A stretch of 64,000 bases of DNA from Demetria terragena DSM 11295 (GCF_000376825.1 NZ_AQXW01000004.1:2356001-2420000); one strand, 5' to 3'. Positions 24,282-33,179 are shown, counted from the stretch's first letter. Notes: generated from the sequence alone by a model not told the origin. Numbers and translations: made by a program.

Positions 24282-24910
24282 GCCGGGGCGTGATGGCCGG
24301 CGGACCGGCCCGGCGCACCGTCCTGGGCCTGGCCGCCGCCGCACTGGCCGGCGGTACCGCAGGGTGCGGCAACGAGTCCTCGGCGATCCGGAAGCAGGCA
24401 CGCGAGGGTGAGGAGAAGGGCTACATCGCCGGCGACGGACAGATCGAGATCCTTGCCCCAGCCCGGCGCGCTGGCCCGGTCACCCTGACCGGCACCACCC
24501 TGAACGGGACCCCGTGGGCGTTGTCCTCCCAGCGGGGCCGAGTCGTTCTGCTGAACGTGTGGGGCTCATGGTGCCCGCCGTGCCAGACCGAGCTGCCCCA
24601 CCTGCAGGACGCGTGGGCCAAGTACCAGGCCGCCGGAAAGCCCGTGCGGTTCATCGGACTCCTGCAAAAGGACTCGGTCGCCTCGGCCCGCTCAACCCTC
24701 GCCAAGTTCAAGATCACCTACCCCTCGCTGCGCGACGACGGCGGCAGGTCCCTGCTGAACCTCCAAGGAAAGGTCGTGACCGTGCCGACCACCCTCGTGT
24801 TCGACCGCGACGGCAGGATCGCAGCCCGGGTGTCCGGCGGCTCCACCGCCGCCACCTTCCGCGGCCTCGTCGACCAGATCCTCGCCGAAAGGCCGCCACG
24901 TGCTCGCTGA
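24278..24910 (+). CDS. TlpA/ResA-like thioredoxin lipoprotein
   Basis: Exported thiol-disulfide oxidoreductase of 210 residues (GTG 24278; ATG 24293 also possible). The signal has 'ARRTVLGLAAAALAGG' and a lipobox ending 'TAGC', suggesting Tat or Sec export and lipidation by the adjacent LspA. The thioredoxin active site is 'WGSWCPPCQTELP', with 'VPTTLVFDRDG' containing the cis-Pro. Such proteins receive electrons from CcdA, whose gene overlaps its end by 11 nt. The overlap arrangement shows tight coupling. Confidence 0.9.
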   Translation: MSRGVMAGGPARRTVLGLAAAALAGGTAGCGNESSAIRKQAREGEEKGYIAGDGQIEILAPARRAGPVTLTGTTLNGTPWALSSQRGRVVLLNVWGSWCPPCQTELPHLQDAWAKYQAAGKPVRFIGLLQKDSVASARSTLAKFKITYPSLRDDGGRSLLNLQGKVVTVPTTLVFDRDGRIAARVSGGSTAATFRGLVDQILAERPPRAR

Positions 24911-25643
24911 TCCCGCTGACCTGGTCGCCACCGGCGCGTTGCCCCTGGCCGTCCTTCTCGCGTTCACCGCCGGAGTGGTCTCGTGCGCGTCCCCATGCGT
25001 GCTGCCGCTGGTACCGGGGTTCCTCGGCTACGTGTCCGGGCTGGCCGGGCAGGCACAGCGCGCGCGGATCGTCTGGGGAGCACTACTGTTCGTGCTCGGC
25101 TTCTCGCTGGTCTTCGTCAGCCTCTCCGTCGCACTCAACACCGTCGTACAGCTCGTCAACGGGCACCGCACCACACTCATGCGTACCGGCGGGGTCATCC
25201 TCATCCTGCTGGCGGCCGTCTACCTCGGGTTCCTCCGCCAGCGAGGCCTCAACGTCCGCTGGCGGCCAGCCACCGGCCTGCTCGGCGCACCCGTGCTCGG
25301 TGTCATCTTCGGGATCAGCATGAGCCCATGCGTCGGGCCGGTCTACGCAGCGATCCAGGTCGCGGCATCACCACTCAACGGGGACGGCACCCCGCTCGCG
25401 CGCGGAGTGCTCCTGGCCATCGGGTACAGCCTCGGCATGGGACTACCGTTCCTGCTCATCGCCGCCGGATGGGCCCGAGCCGAACGCGCATCCCGATGGC
25501 TACGACAGCACCACCGCCCGATCCAGATCTTCGGCGCGACCGTGATGCTGACCATCGGACTGCTCATGGTGACCGGGCTCTGGCAGCACGCCATGCTCTG
25601 GATCCAGGCGAACCTGGTCTCCACCTTCACCCCAGCCCTGTGA
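24900..25643 (+). CDS. ccdA: CcdA-type cytochrome c biogenesis/thiol transport protein
   Basis: Moves electrons from cytoplasmic thioredoxin across the membrane to exported thiol oxidoreductases. 247 residues, six hydrophobic segments, with the paired cysteines in 'GVVSCASPCVLPLVPGF' and in 'SMSPCVGPVYAAI'. It starts within the TlpA-like gene and probably reduces that protein. No cytochrome c synthase genes (resB, resC) accompany it, unlike the usual cytochrome locus, so the target here may be metal-stress proteins. Confidence 0.92.
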   Translation: MLADPADLVATGALPLAVLLAFTAGVVSCASPCVLPLVPGFLGYVSGLAGQAQRARIVWGALLFVLGFSLVFVSLSVALNTVVQLVNGHRTTLMRTGGVILILLAAVYLGFLRQRGLNVRWRPATGLLGAPVLGVIFGISMSPCVGPVYAAIQVAASPLNGDGTPLARGVLLAIGYSLGMGLPFLLIAAGWARAERASRWLRQHHRPIQIFGATVMLTIGLLMVTGLWQHAMLWIQANLVSTFTPAL

Positions 25644-25669
25644 ACACCCGCCCTCACGAGGAGGCCACC

Positions 25670-26440
25670 GTGCGAACCCGACTACACGTCCTGCCCACCG
25701 ACCCGACCAGCCCCAACTCACCGACAGATCCGACCGGCGACACCGGGTCACCCCCTGCGGGGCTGACGCGGCGCGGCCTGGTGACCGCGGCCGTCGCGGT
25801 CGGTGCACCATTGGTCGCGGGATGCGGTTCCGCCGACAAGCCCGGCCCGTCGGGTTCGACCGCGCGTGCCGAGCGGGAGCGGACACCACTGACCCACCCG
25901 AGCGGGCTTACCTACGGGCGGTGGCTGCGGCCCAGCAGCCACCTGCTGGACGCGGCCGGGACCAAGGCCGTCCTGGTGGAGTTCCTCGACTTCGAGTGCG
26001 AGGCCTGCGGCGGGATCTTCCCCGTGATGGAACAGCTGCGGCGCGAGCTGCGCGGCGACCTGACGTACGCCATCCGCTACTTCCCGCTCGCCGGGCACCG
26101 CAACTCCCAGCCCGCCGCGCGGGCCGCCGAGGCCGCCGCGCGGCAAGGACGTCTGGAGCCTATGTACCAGCAGCTGTTCCGAAACCAGCAGGAATGGGCC
26201 GAGCAGCAGGGACCGGTCGATGCGGTCCTACGGAAGCTGGCCACGGCCGCCGGGGTGGACATGAAGCGTTGGGAACGAGACCGCGCCTCCACCGGCGTCG
26301 CCCGCCGGGTCGCGCTGGACGCCGCGGACGCTGCCGCGCTGAAGCTGCAAGGCACGCCCAGCTTCTTCCTCAACGGCAAACCGTTCAAGCCCAAGAGCCC
26401 CGACGACATCCGGCGCGCCGTCCGCAAGGCCGCGGGGTGA
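25670..26440 (+). CDS. DsbA-like exported thiol oxidoreductase (CxxC = CEAC)
   Basis: 256-residue exported protein. The GTG start has AGGAGG five bases upstream. Signal region 'LTRRGLVTAAVAVGAPLVAGC' has twin Arg and a lipobox. The thioredoxin-fold domain has 'LVEFLDFECEACGGIFP' with an unusual CEAC active site, then 'TPSFFLNGKPF' with the cis-Pro. Related to the DsbA/BdbD thioredoxin_4 group, often partnered with VKOR, whose gene overlaps its end by 4 nt. It could introduce disulfides into exported proteins. Confidence 0.88.
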   Translation: MRTRLHVLPTDPTSPNSPTDPTGDTGSPPAGLTRRGLVTAAVAVGAPLVAGCGSADKPGPSGSTARAERERTPLTHPSGLTYGRWLRPSSHLLDAAGTKAVLVEFLDFECEACGGIFPVMEQLRRELRGDLTYAIRYFPLAGHRNSQPAARAAEAAARQGRLEPMYQQLFRNQQEWAEQQGPVDAVLRKLATAAGVDMKRWERDRASTGVARRVALDAADAAALKLQGTPSFFLNGKPFKPKSPDDIRRAVRKAAG

Positions 26441-26913
26441 GTACCCCGCCCGGGACCGGGCTCACCCGGCGGCGGTCGTGGGTGCTCACCCTGGCCGGCC
26501 TGGTCGGGCTCACCGCCTCCGCGGTCCTGGCGGTCGAGAAGTACCAGCTGCTGAAGAACCCGTTCTACGTCCCCAGCTGCAGCGTGAACGAGACCCTCAA
26601 CTGCACCCAGATCATGCAGTCCGACCAGGCCGCGCTGTTCGGGTTCCCCAACCCCTACCTGGGCCTGGTGGGATTCACCGTCGTCGTCACCATCGGGGCC
26701 GCGGCCCTGGCCGGTGCCCGCTTCGCACCCTGGTTCTGGCGGGGGTTGAGCGCCGGGATCGCGATGGCGTTGCTGCTCGTGCTGTGGTTGGCCTACCAGA
26801 GCATCGCCGTGATCGGAGCACTGTGCCCCTACTGCATGCTCGTCTGGGCCGCCGTCGCGAGCCTGGTCGTCACCGTCTGGCCGACCATGAGAGTGCGCGC
26901 GGACGACACCTGA
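26437..26913 (+). CDS. VKOR-family disulfide-generating membrane protein
   Basis: 158-residue vitamin K epoxide reductase homologue that reoxidises DsbA-like partners using quinone. Loop cysteines in 'VPSCSVNETLNCTQIM' and the redox pair in 'IGALCPYCMLVWA'; four hydrophobic segments. The GTG overlaps the DsbA-like gene. In actinobacteria VKOR replaces DsbB. With CcdA and TlpA upstream, the operon holds both a reducing and an oxidising pathway next to a metal exporter. Confidence 0.92.
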   Translation: MSTPPGTGLTRRRSWVLTLAGLVGLTASAVLAVEKYQLLKNPFYVPSCSVNETLNCTQIMQSDQAALFGFPNPYLGLVGFTVVVTIGAAALAGARFAPWFWRGLSAGIAMALLLVLWLAYQSIAVIGALCPYCMLVWAAVASLVVTVWPTMRVRADDT

Positions 26914-27080
26914 ACCGCCGTCAGCCCACGCGCTGCACGGCCGCAGGTCGCGCTGCGAGCCGACGGGGAACTAGGCCGAGAGCTCTTGGCGACCAGCGCG
27001 GCAGGCACGGGCTCAGTACCTTGCCCCAGACCCGACATCTGATTCGTCTCAGGCAAGGGTCGGCGCGTGCGTGTGATGCG

Positions 27081-27446
27081 TCATGGCCGGACTTGTGCGG
27101 CCATCATCGCGAGGCGCTGGGCGAGTAGCGGGTCACGAAACGTGCCGCGTGTGGCGGTTGCGGGGGCGCCGACCGACTGCCACGTCACCGGGGTGATCCG
27201 CCAGCTCGAACGCGCGGTCACACAACCCCGGGCCGTGTGTCGCAACGCCGCGGCGACGAAGTGCGGCGCGTCGTAGGGGACGGGGTCGAGGCGCGGGCGC
27301 AGGACGCTGTCGCGCGCCTGGGTGAGCTGGCGCAGCCAGACGTCCTCATGGCGATGGAATGCCAGACCGAGGCGGCGGTCGTAATAGGTGCGGAACCACA
27401 CCGCGGCTTCCTCGTCGGTGAGGTCGTCCTCGCACGCCAGCAGCAC
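27081..27446 (-). CDS. Small uncharacterised protein at the tail of the Tn7-like module
   Basis: 122 residues from GTG 27446; not recognised. The reading is protein-like ('EEAAVWFRTYYDRRLGLAFH', 'PYDAPHFVAAALRH'). It is in the same frame as tniQ and begins immediately beyond it: the open frame continues without a stop from the TniQ TGA (27549-27551) down to here, 155 codons in all, and no ATG or GTG occurs before 27446. So it is either a separate gene with this GTG or CTG start, or the rest of a longer TniQ cut by the TGA. Confidence 0.5.
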   Translation of the reverse strand: MLLACEDDLTDEEAAVWFRTYYDRRLGLAFHRHEDVWLRQLTQARDSVLRPRLDPVPYDAPHFVAAALRHTARGCVTARSSWRITPVTWQSVGAPATATRGTFRDPLLAQRLAMMAAQVRP

Positions 27447-27548
27447 GGCCGTCAGCGCGTCCAGCCGCTGGCTCGCGGCGACATCGATAGCCGGTGGGGT
27501 GCCCCACCGCGGGTGAGTGGTGTGCCTGCGGACCGGGTCGTGGGTGCT

Positions 27549-29306
27549 TCAAGGCGGGATCCAGGTGAGGGGGCCGTCGTCGTCGACGGCGAGGGTGTGC
27601 TCGATCAGCCAGCGGATGTGCTGGAGGGTGTCGATGTCCGTGTCGCCCATCGTCAGCGCTCGGGTTTTCACGCCTGTGCGCAGCGGCTTCGGGGCTAGCT
27701 GCAGGTCTCCGTTGGTGTACACGCGCCAGAACAGCTGTGCCCATTGGCGCAGCGTCCGCGTCGGCTCCTGGTCGGCCGGTCCGGTGAGGGCGCGCGGTAT
27801 CAGTCGCAGCAGGAGGTCAGGGTCGGCGCAGACCAGGCGTCGCTGCTGGTAGTCGATCGGGGGCGGGTCGGCTTCGAGCCGGGTGGCGAGGTCGTCCAGT
27901 GCCGTGAGCAGCTGCGGCCACTGGTTGGTGCGTCGAAGCCGCGTGAGACGTGCTGGAGGTCGGCTGCGAAACGTGAACGGCAGTCCGAGAGCGACGGCGA
28001 TGTGCTGCCAGGTCCGCACGGTCCCGATCCGGGCCAGCAGCATCGCGTTGACCGCGGCCGCGTCGCGACCCTCGCTGAGGTGATCCGGGACCGCGCCGGC
28101 CCACAGCCGTTGCGGAATCGCGGACAACGGCAGCTCCCCGTCACGGGCGGTCAGCGGGTGCGCGGGGTCGCGCTGCGCGGTGTGCGGGTACCGAGGACGG
28201 GCGTTCGCGGTACGGAAGGTCAGCTGCAGGGTGGGCGACATCGTGGGGCCTGTGGTCGAGAGCACGACGTACGCCAGCAGCGGGTTGTGCTCGTGGTGCC
28301 GCAGGTTGCGGACCACGTACTGCGGGGCATGCCGCCCGCCGGGAGTGATCAGCTCGGCGAGCTTGGGCGCCGCGACCGAGACATCACCCTCGAGCAGGAG
28401 CGTCAGCCGTGGAAGGACCAACCGCAGCTGCTCGATGGGGTCGGGCTTCAACGAGAACGGCTTGGCACCATCGGTGCTGCTGGCGTCCAACAACTCCAGG
28501 ACCGCGAAGAACGCGTCCCGGTAGGTGAATTCTTGCCCGAGGAACCGGTGGCGCTCGGCCGGCCGGGTGTGGCCGATCACCGCGATGTCGTAGAGAAGGC
28601 TTTGGACTCGGACCAACCGGTCCACGCGTGAGGGCTCGACGACCTCCGCCTCGCGCAGGTCCTGCCCGCACCGGGGGATCCTGCGCCGGTGGCCAGCTTG
28701 GACGCCGCGCAACGGCCTCGTGCACTCCCACGCGGGCCGGTCGCTGGCCAACCACGCGCCGCTGGTCCAGGGCTGCCAGGCGCACTTGGGGCACAGGCTG
28801 TTGAGCGGGATGCCGTGCTCGATGCAGATCATCGACAACGGCTGCTGCCACAGCTGCTTCCAGCCGCCGCCCCGGTCGGCGAGGCAGCGCGGGCAGTACC
28901 GCGTCCCGAGCGGCTCGCGCGTCTGGCGCGGGCGGTACCTTTCGAACCAGTCCTCGACCAGCGCCGAGACCGCGATCGCCTCCTGGGCCGGGCGCAGCAA
29001 CGGCCCGTCGGGCATGCCGAGCGCGTCAAGGAGCCGCTGATGGTGCGGCGCCAGCGCCGCGGCGAAGTTCGCCGGAGTCCAGGAGCTGACCGGCACCTGC
29101 ATCGAGTCGAACATCGCCCGCACCGACAACCCGTAGCGGTGCGCGAGCCGGACCGCCCAGCTCGTGGCCGGCTCGTCCTCAAGGGGACGGACCGCAACCG
29201 GCAACCGGCTGATGTCCCCGCCGGGGATCGCGGACAGACGACGGCGCTGCGCCGACCTCGACGCACCGGCGCTGCTACGCGGTGCGTTCGCCGGCGTCGG
29301 CGGCAT
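27549..29306 (-). CDS. tniQ: TniQ/TnsD-family target-selection protein
   Basis: 585-residue TniQ protein, which in Tn7-like and Tn5053-like elements chooses the target site. The N-terminal TniQ motif is 'LPVAVRPLEDEPATSWAVRL' with zinc-finger cysteines in 'TRYCPRCLAD' and 'MICIEHGIPLNSLCPKC'. The C-terminal half resembles the DNA-binding TnsD extension. The start overlaps the TniB/TnsC gene by 32 nt. Length suggests a site-specific TnsD-like rather than a short TniQ. The target sequence may lie near the right end, upstream of dnaK. Confidence 0.88.
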   Translation of the reverse strand: MPPTPANAPRSSAGASRSAQRRRLSAIPGGDISRLPVAVRPLEDEPATSWAVRLAHRYGLSVRAMFDSMQVPVSSWTPANFAAALAPHHQRLLDALGMPDGPLLRPAQEAIAVSALVEDWFERYRPRQTREPLGTRYCPRCLADRGGGWKQLWQQPLSMICIEHGIPLNSLCPKCAWQPWTSGAWLASDRPAWECTRPLRGVQAGHRRRIPRCGQDLREAEVVEPSRVDRLVRVQSLLYDIAVIGHTRPAERHRFLGQEFTYRDAFFAVLELLDASSTDGAKPFSLKPDPIEQLRLVLPRLTLLLEGDVSVAAPKLAELITPGGRHAPQYVVRNLRHHEHNPLLAYVVLSTTGPTMSPTLQLTFRTANARPRYPHTAQRDPAHPLTARDGELPLSAIPQRLWAGAVPDHLSEGRDAAAVNAMLLARIGTVRTWQHIAVALGLPFTFRSRPPARLTRLRRTNQWPQLLTALDDLATRLEADPPPIDYQQRRLVCADPDLLLRLIPRALTGPADQEPTRTLRQWAQLFWRVYTNGDLQLAPKPLRTGVKTRALTMGDTDIDTLQHIRWLIEHTLAVDDDGPLTWIPP

Positions 29307-30399
29307 TGTCGATCGGGACGTCGGTCAGGATCTGCTCGGTCAATCGCTCGGTGCCCGAGGTGATCGCCACGTAACAGGCCCGGTCCAGCAGACCGGTCAG
29401 CGACCCGATCCGCCCCTGGGTGCGGCGGTGCAGCAGCTTCGCGTGCTCACTGAGCATGCCCGGGTGGGCCCGGGCCAGCATGAGGTGCTTCTCGAATGCC
29501 TCCAACAGCTCGGCCCAGGCACGGAAGCCGTTCGTGGACTTGATCGTGAACGGGACCACCGGGCAGCGCGTCGCGCGGCGACCCGTCTGCGCCAGCGCGG
29601 CGTCCGTGCCATCCATGCCCTCGTCGAAGAAGCTCCGCTCAAGCAACCCGACACCGACGTAGACGAACGTGACCGGCATCTCGTTGGCAAGCCACTTCAG
29701 GTGATTGCTGACCTCGGTGCCGTCACGATGGCGAAAGTTCACGAAGTGCAGGTCGTCCACGATGATCAGTCGGGTCTCGCAGCTGAGGACGCAATCCACC
29801 GCCAGCGAGCCGAGCTCGGCCCGCGTGGACTTGGATGCGGCGGGGTGCCCGTAGAACTCCAGCAACTTCTTGTTCAGGCTCTTCAGCGTCATGCCCGCGG
29901 ACAGTGGCACGAATGCCACTGGGAGGCGCTGATGGCCTTCGTCGGTCTCCAGCCCGTACCGGCGCAACTCGCGCCGCTGGAAGTCGCGCCCGTACCGGGG
30001 CGCTGCGGTCGTCTTGCCCAAGCCCGGGTGGGCGTCCACCACGACCATGCCACGCAGGCTGGAGGCGTCACGACGCCCAGACGCCATGACTTGATCGATG
30101 ACCCGGTACGTCGCCTCCAGCTGCTGGGTGCGCACCGTCGGAAGGTTCGCGTTCCACACCATCCGCGCCTCGTTGTAGTCCTCCAGCTCTTCCTGGGACA
30201 GGGCGTCCATCGCCGTCCGCGACAGCACCTCGAAGCGAGGCCGGGGCGCGGTCTGCACAAACCGGGCCCAGCCCTGCTTGCGGGACAGGCTGTACGCCTT
30301 GGGCGCGTGTGCGCCCAGCCAGGTAGCCCAGGGATTGCTAATCGTCGAACACCTCCAACCCGCCGTCGGGGTGTTCGGCGTAGTACGCGTCGAACACAT
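29275..30399 (-). CDS. tnsC: TniB/TnsC-family AAA+ ATPase of transposition
   Basis: 374 residues as called. AAA+ regulator that links target choice to the transposase. Walker A 'DAHPGLGKTTAAP', Walker B 'RLIIVDDLHFVNF', and the sensor region 'VTFVYVGVGLLER'. It lies between tnsB and tniQ, with overlaps at both ends, as in Tn7-like operons. The start is uncertain: ATG 30399 is inside tnsB and its first 20 residues look like an overlap shadow; the true start may lie near 30345 or later. Confidence 0.88.
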   Translation of the reverse strand: MCSTRTTPNTPTAGWRCSTISNPWATWLGAHAPKAYSLSRKQGWARFVQTAPRPRFEVLSRTAMDALSQEELEDYNEARMVWNANLPTVRTQQLEATYRVIDQVMASGRRDASSLRGMVVVDAHPGLGKTTAAPRYGRDFQRRELRRYGLETDEGHQRLPVAFVPLSAGMTLKSLNKKLLEFYGHPAASKSTRAELGSLAVDCVLSCETRLIIVDDLHFVNFRHRDGTEVSNHLKWLANEMPVTFVYVGVGLLERSFFDEGMDGTDAALAQTGRRATRCPVVPFTIKSTNGFRAWAELLEAFEKHLMLARAHPGMLSEHAKLLHRRTQGRIGSLTGLLDRACYVAITSGTERLTEQILTDVPIDNAADAGERTA

Positions 30400-32296
30400 C
30401 GTCCGGGTCGCCCGTCAACGCCGGGCCCGCGCGCCGAGCCCGGTGCTGCAGCAGGTCGATCACACCGACATCGGACGCGGCGTCGCGCGGTTCCTCGCCT
30501 TCCTCAAGGTCGCGATGTGCTCGCTGCGCGCTCAACCGCACCGCCAGATTCCGGTCGCGCCGGTTGGTGACCTGCTGCTTGGACCAGTCGCTCAACAGCT
30601 GCGCCACCGCATCTGAGGGGTCGACGAACCGCTTCTCCTCAACACTCAACCGGCGCGTGTACGCGGCCGCGTCCTCGGAGAAGGGCGCATCCAGGCCGGT
30701 CGCGTGCTCCCACTCCAATCGGTGCCAGACCCCCTCATCCGGATCCTTGAAGTACACCCAGCGGACGTCGTCGGCATCGACCATGAACGGCCACTTGCCA
30801 CCATGCGCCCCACCGAACGACGAGCGGCGTCCGCGGTACCGATTCAGCCCAGCCCCGTTGTACCGCTTCCCGCGGATCTCGATCCCGTAGTGCTGGATGG
30901 TGCGCCACTCCACCTGCAGCAGCTCACGCACCAGGTCCTCACCCACAGGCAGCTGGTGACACCCCGCCTGCGCCACGCCACGAGCAAACATCTCCGCCGG
31001 GCTCAACGGCACCTGAGGGAGTCGCGCGTCGACCAGGCCCGCGTGCGGAGTGTGGTGGTAGATCCCGACCCACTCCCGCAGGATCTGCTCCAGCTCGGAC
31101 ACGTACAAGAACGCCTGGCCCTCGACGTCCTTGCCGCGGGAGAACACGTCCGGGCCCTTGTACGCAGGAAGCCGGGCGAGCAGCTGCTGCCGAAGCGTCT
31201 TGAAGAACCTCTCCACCGTGGGCTTGTCCGTCGGCTTGCCCGGGATCGCCGGCTGGATGCTGATCCCGAACCGGCGGCAGATCGACGCGACATGCTCGGA
31301 CAGATACACCTTGCCGTGGTCGACGACGATCGAGTCAGGGACCATCGGCGGCTGGTCATCCGCACTGGCGCCCGAGCCCCAACGTTGCGGTGTCATGGTC
31401 TGGTACAGCACGCCCGCGACGTCGCTCGACCTCGCCGCCACAGGCCGCAGCGACAGCCCGGTGATGCGCCGGTTCTGCAGGTCCATCGCCACCGTCAGAT
31501 CGAGATTGACCCACCGCAACGTGATCGGCTCCATCGCGAAAACATCCAGCCGAGTGCTGTCCATGACCAAGAACTCGCCCGGCCGATCCGCCTGCAGCCG
31601 CCCAAACACTCCCTGCGGCCGCTGCGCGACCGACCGACGCTGCTTGGCGGCGCCAAAGGTGTACCGCCCCTTGTCCAGCTCATTGACGCGCCGACGCGCG
31701 GTCCGCTCCGAGGGCAGCACACCATCGGGGACCTCCTCCAGGAACACCTGGTTGGTCCTGGCGATCACCGCACCTCGCGTCGGGTTCGACGCGTCCGTGT
31801 ACTCCGTAAGCACCTGCCGGCACACCTCGTCCCAGCGAGGATCGACAGCACGTCTCCCGGGCTGCAACATCCGGGAGTCGATCAACCCAGCCGGCCCCTC
31901 ACGCTCATAGCGTGAAAGGCGTCGCTCCAGGGTGCGGACAGAGACGCCGAGCTCAGATGCCTTGACCCTCAGGCGGTCGCTCAGCGCGACATCAGGATCG
32001 GGCTCCATCAGCTCGACCATCACCGCGACGTCCTGCTCCAGCCGTGCCCGCGCACGAGGGGTCAACGAGGCCAACCGCACACTCGTCAGTACGTCGCCCG
32101 TCTCGTCCGAGGCGCTCTGCTGCGCATCCGGACTGGCTGCTGTGTGCAACGAGTCGATCGACACCACACACACCTGGTCGCCCCGCCGCAGCCGCGCCGA
32201 CGGACCCGTCAACGCTTCGAGGTCCCAGCTCGCGCCGTCCCACCACACCGCGTCGCCAACGCGCAGCCGGACCTTCTCAGACACCCGACACCTCAC
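30338..32296 (-). CDS. tnsB: TnsB/TniA-family DDE transposase
   Basis: Transposase of 652 residues (GTG 32296; GTG 32284 is as likely). After an N-terminal helix-turn-helix part ('GVSVRTLERRLSRYE') comes an rve catalytic domain with D246 ('LVMDSTRLD'), D326 ('IVVDHGKVY') and E362 ('PTVERFFKTL'); the D-to-E distance of 36 fits the retroviral integrase fold. The C-terminal region contains the Mu-type beta barrel ('IEIRGKRYNG'). It overlaps the TnsA-like gene by a few bases and works with it for cut-and-paste excision. Confidence 0.93.
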   Translation of the reverse strand: MRCRVSEKVRLRVGDAVWWDGASWDLEALTGPSARLRRGDQVCVVSIDSLHTAASPDAQQSASDETGDVLTSVRLASLTPRARARLEQDVAVMVELMEPDPDVALSDRLRVKASELGVSVRTLERRLSRYEREGPAGLIDSRMLQPGRRAVDPRWDEVCRQVLTEYTDASNPTRGAVIARTNQVFLEEVPDGVLPSERTARRRVNELDKGRYTFGAAKQRRSVAQRPQGVFGRLQADRPGEFLVMDSTRLDVFAMEPITLRWVNLDLTVAMDLQNRRITGLSLRPVAARSSDVAGVLYQTMTPQRWGSGASADDQPPMVPDSIVVDHGKVYLSEHVASICRRFGISIQPAIPGKPTDKPTVERFFKTLRQQLLARLPAYKGPDVFSRGKDVEGQAFLYVSELEQILREWVGIYHHTPHAGLVDARLPQVPLSPAEMFARGVAQAGCHQLPVGEDLVRELLQVEWRTIQHYGIEIRGKRYNGAGLNRYRGRRSSFGGAHGGKWPFMVDADDVRWVYFKDPDEGVWHRLEWEHATGLDAPFSEDAAAYTRRLSVEEKRFVDPSDAVAQLLSDWSKQQVTNRRDRNLAVRLSAQRAHRDLEEGEEPRDAASDVGVIDLLQHRARRAGPALTGDPDDVFDAYYAEHPDGGLEVFDD

Positions 32297-33032
32297 AGCG
32301 CGCGGCGTCCCGCACCACCGAGCCGCTGGACAGCGGCACAGTCATGTCGATCACCCAGTCCCTATGCCAGATCATCGCCAGCGCGGCCAGCCGTACCGCC
32401 TTGGCATCGTGGCCCAAGGCGAGCACCTCAGCCTCGACCTCGCCCAATACGCGCCCGGCCGCTCGCACCGTCATGGCCGCGGCGAGCGTTGCCTCTGGCA
32501 CGAACTCGCGCCGCCGACCAGCACCCACGTACCGGACATTCCGCAGCACCGTGGGGTCGACACCAGACCACACCTCGTAACGCCAGCCCCGCGCCGCGCA
32601 CAGTCGACCCGTCCACGCGAACACCTCGGCGACCTCGGGCTTGTCCAGGAGGTCCGCCGGCTTCACATCGACGACCACGACCTCCTGCTCGGCCCCGGCA
32701 AAAAAGAAATCAGGGGCGTGCCGTCGGATCTCACGGCCATCGCGCCCGGTCAACCAGAACGGCTGACTCACAATCCCGTGCACCCACGGATCGAAGTCGG
32801 CCATCCACAGCCGGTCACGCTCCAACAGGCTCTCGTACCCAACATGCGAGCCAGTCGTCGAGGACCAATGCCAACCGCAGTAGTTTCGCTGCCCCACCCG
32901 CGACCGAAGGCCCCGCGCCGGCGCGGCGGTCAGCAGAGGCTCAACGCCGACCTCGCCCAGCGTGGTCGACACCCACTCGCCCGACGCGTCAGCGAACCGC
33001 AACCCCACGTCGAGCAAGTCCGCCGCGCTCAC
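32277..33032 (-). CDS. tnsA: TnsA-like heteromeric transposase endonuclease
   Basis: 251 residues. TnsA cuts the non-transferred strand so the element leaves the donor cleanly. Motifs of the restriction-enzyme fold are visible: Glu in 'YESLLERDRLWMADFD', Asp in 'HAPDFFF', and 'EVVVVDVKPADLL' with the catalytic Lys. The C-terminal part may contact TnsC. It is the first gene of the module, starting 22 bases inside the repeat-bearing end. Having TnsA makes this a Tn7-like and not a Tn5053/Tn402-like element. Confidence 0.88.
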   Translation of the reverse strand: MSAADLLDVGLRFADASGEWVSTTLGEVGVEPLLTAAPARGLRSRVGQRNYCGWHWSSTTGSHVGYESLLERDRLWMADFDPWVHGIVSQPFWLTGRDGREIRRHAPDFFFAGAEQEVVVVDVKPADLLDKPEVAEVFAWTGRLCAARGWRYEVWSGVDPTVLRNVRYVGAGRRREFVPEATLAAAMTVRAAGRVLGEVEAEVLALGHDAKAVRLAALAMIWHRDWVIDMTVPLSSGSVVRDAARCEVSGV

Positions 33033-33053
33033 ACCCTGAGCATGCCCTCAGAC

Positions 33054-33125
33054 GACAACTTAGTGGCCAACCGACACGCAACCGACAAGTTATTGGCCAA
33101 CCGACAAGTTATTTGGCCACCTACA
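33054..33125. repeat. Transposon end with three TnsB-site-like repeats
   Basis: Three copies of a 23-bp unit containing TTGGCCAACCGACA-like sequence start at 33054, 33084 and 33103; the first two agree at 21 of 23 positions and the third has a 1-base insertion. Read inward from the end the boundary begins TGTAGGTGG, which fits Tn7-like ends (TGT). They lie just outside tnsA, where such repeats are expected. Confidence 0.8.
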
Positions 33126-33179
33126 TCGGACCAGGCTCGGTGAGCGCGGCGGGTTGGGAACAATTCCGCACTCCGTGTA

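Larger units (their letters stand above)
27081..33125 (-). mobile_element. Tn7-like element: transposition module and right end
   Basis: TnsA-TnsB-TnsC-TniQ in one minus-strand operon, ending at repeats with terminal ACA at 33125. The left end is not found; the metal operons to the left (possibly from about 12160 or from the 52-bp repeats) are the likely cargo. The coordinates given cover only the certain part. Confidence 0.82.

Noticed and set aside
33054-33125. CRISPR-like short repeats
   Set aside because: Only three copies, spacing 30 and 19, no spacers; they fit transposon end repeats.
30704-33143. Two plus-strand ORFs of about 400 codons
   Set aside because: Antisense shadows of tnsB and tnsA, which have clear catalytic motifs; the shadows are Arg/Pro/His-rich with no domain.
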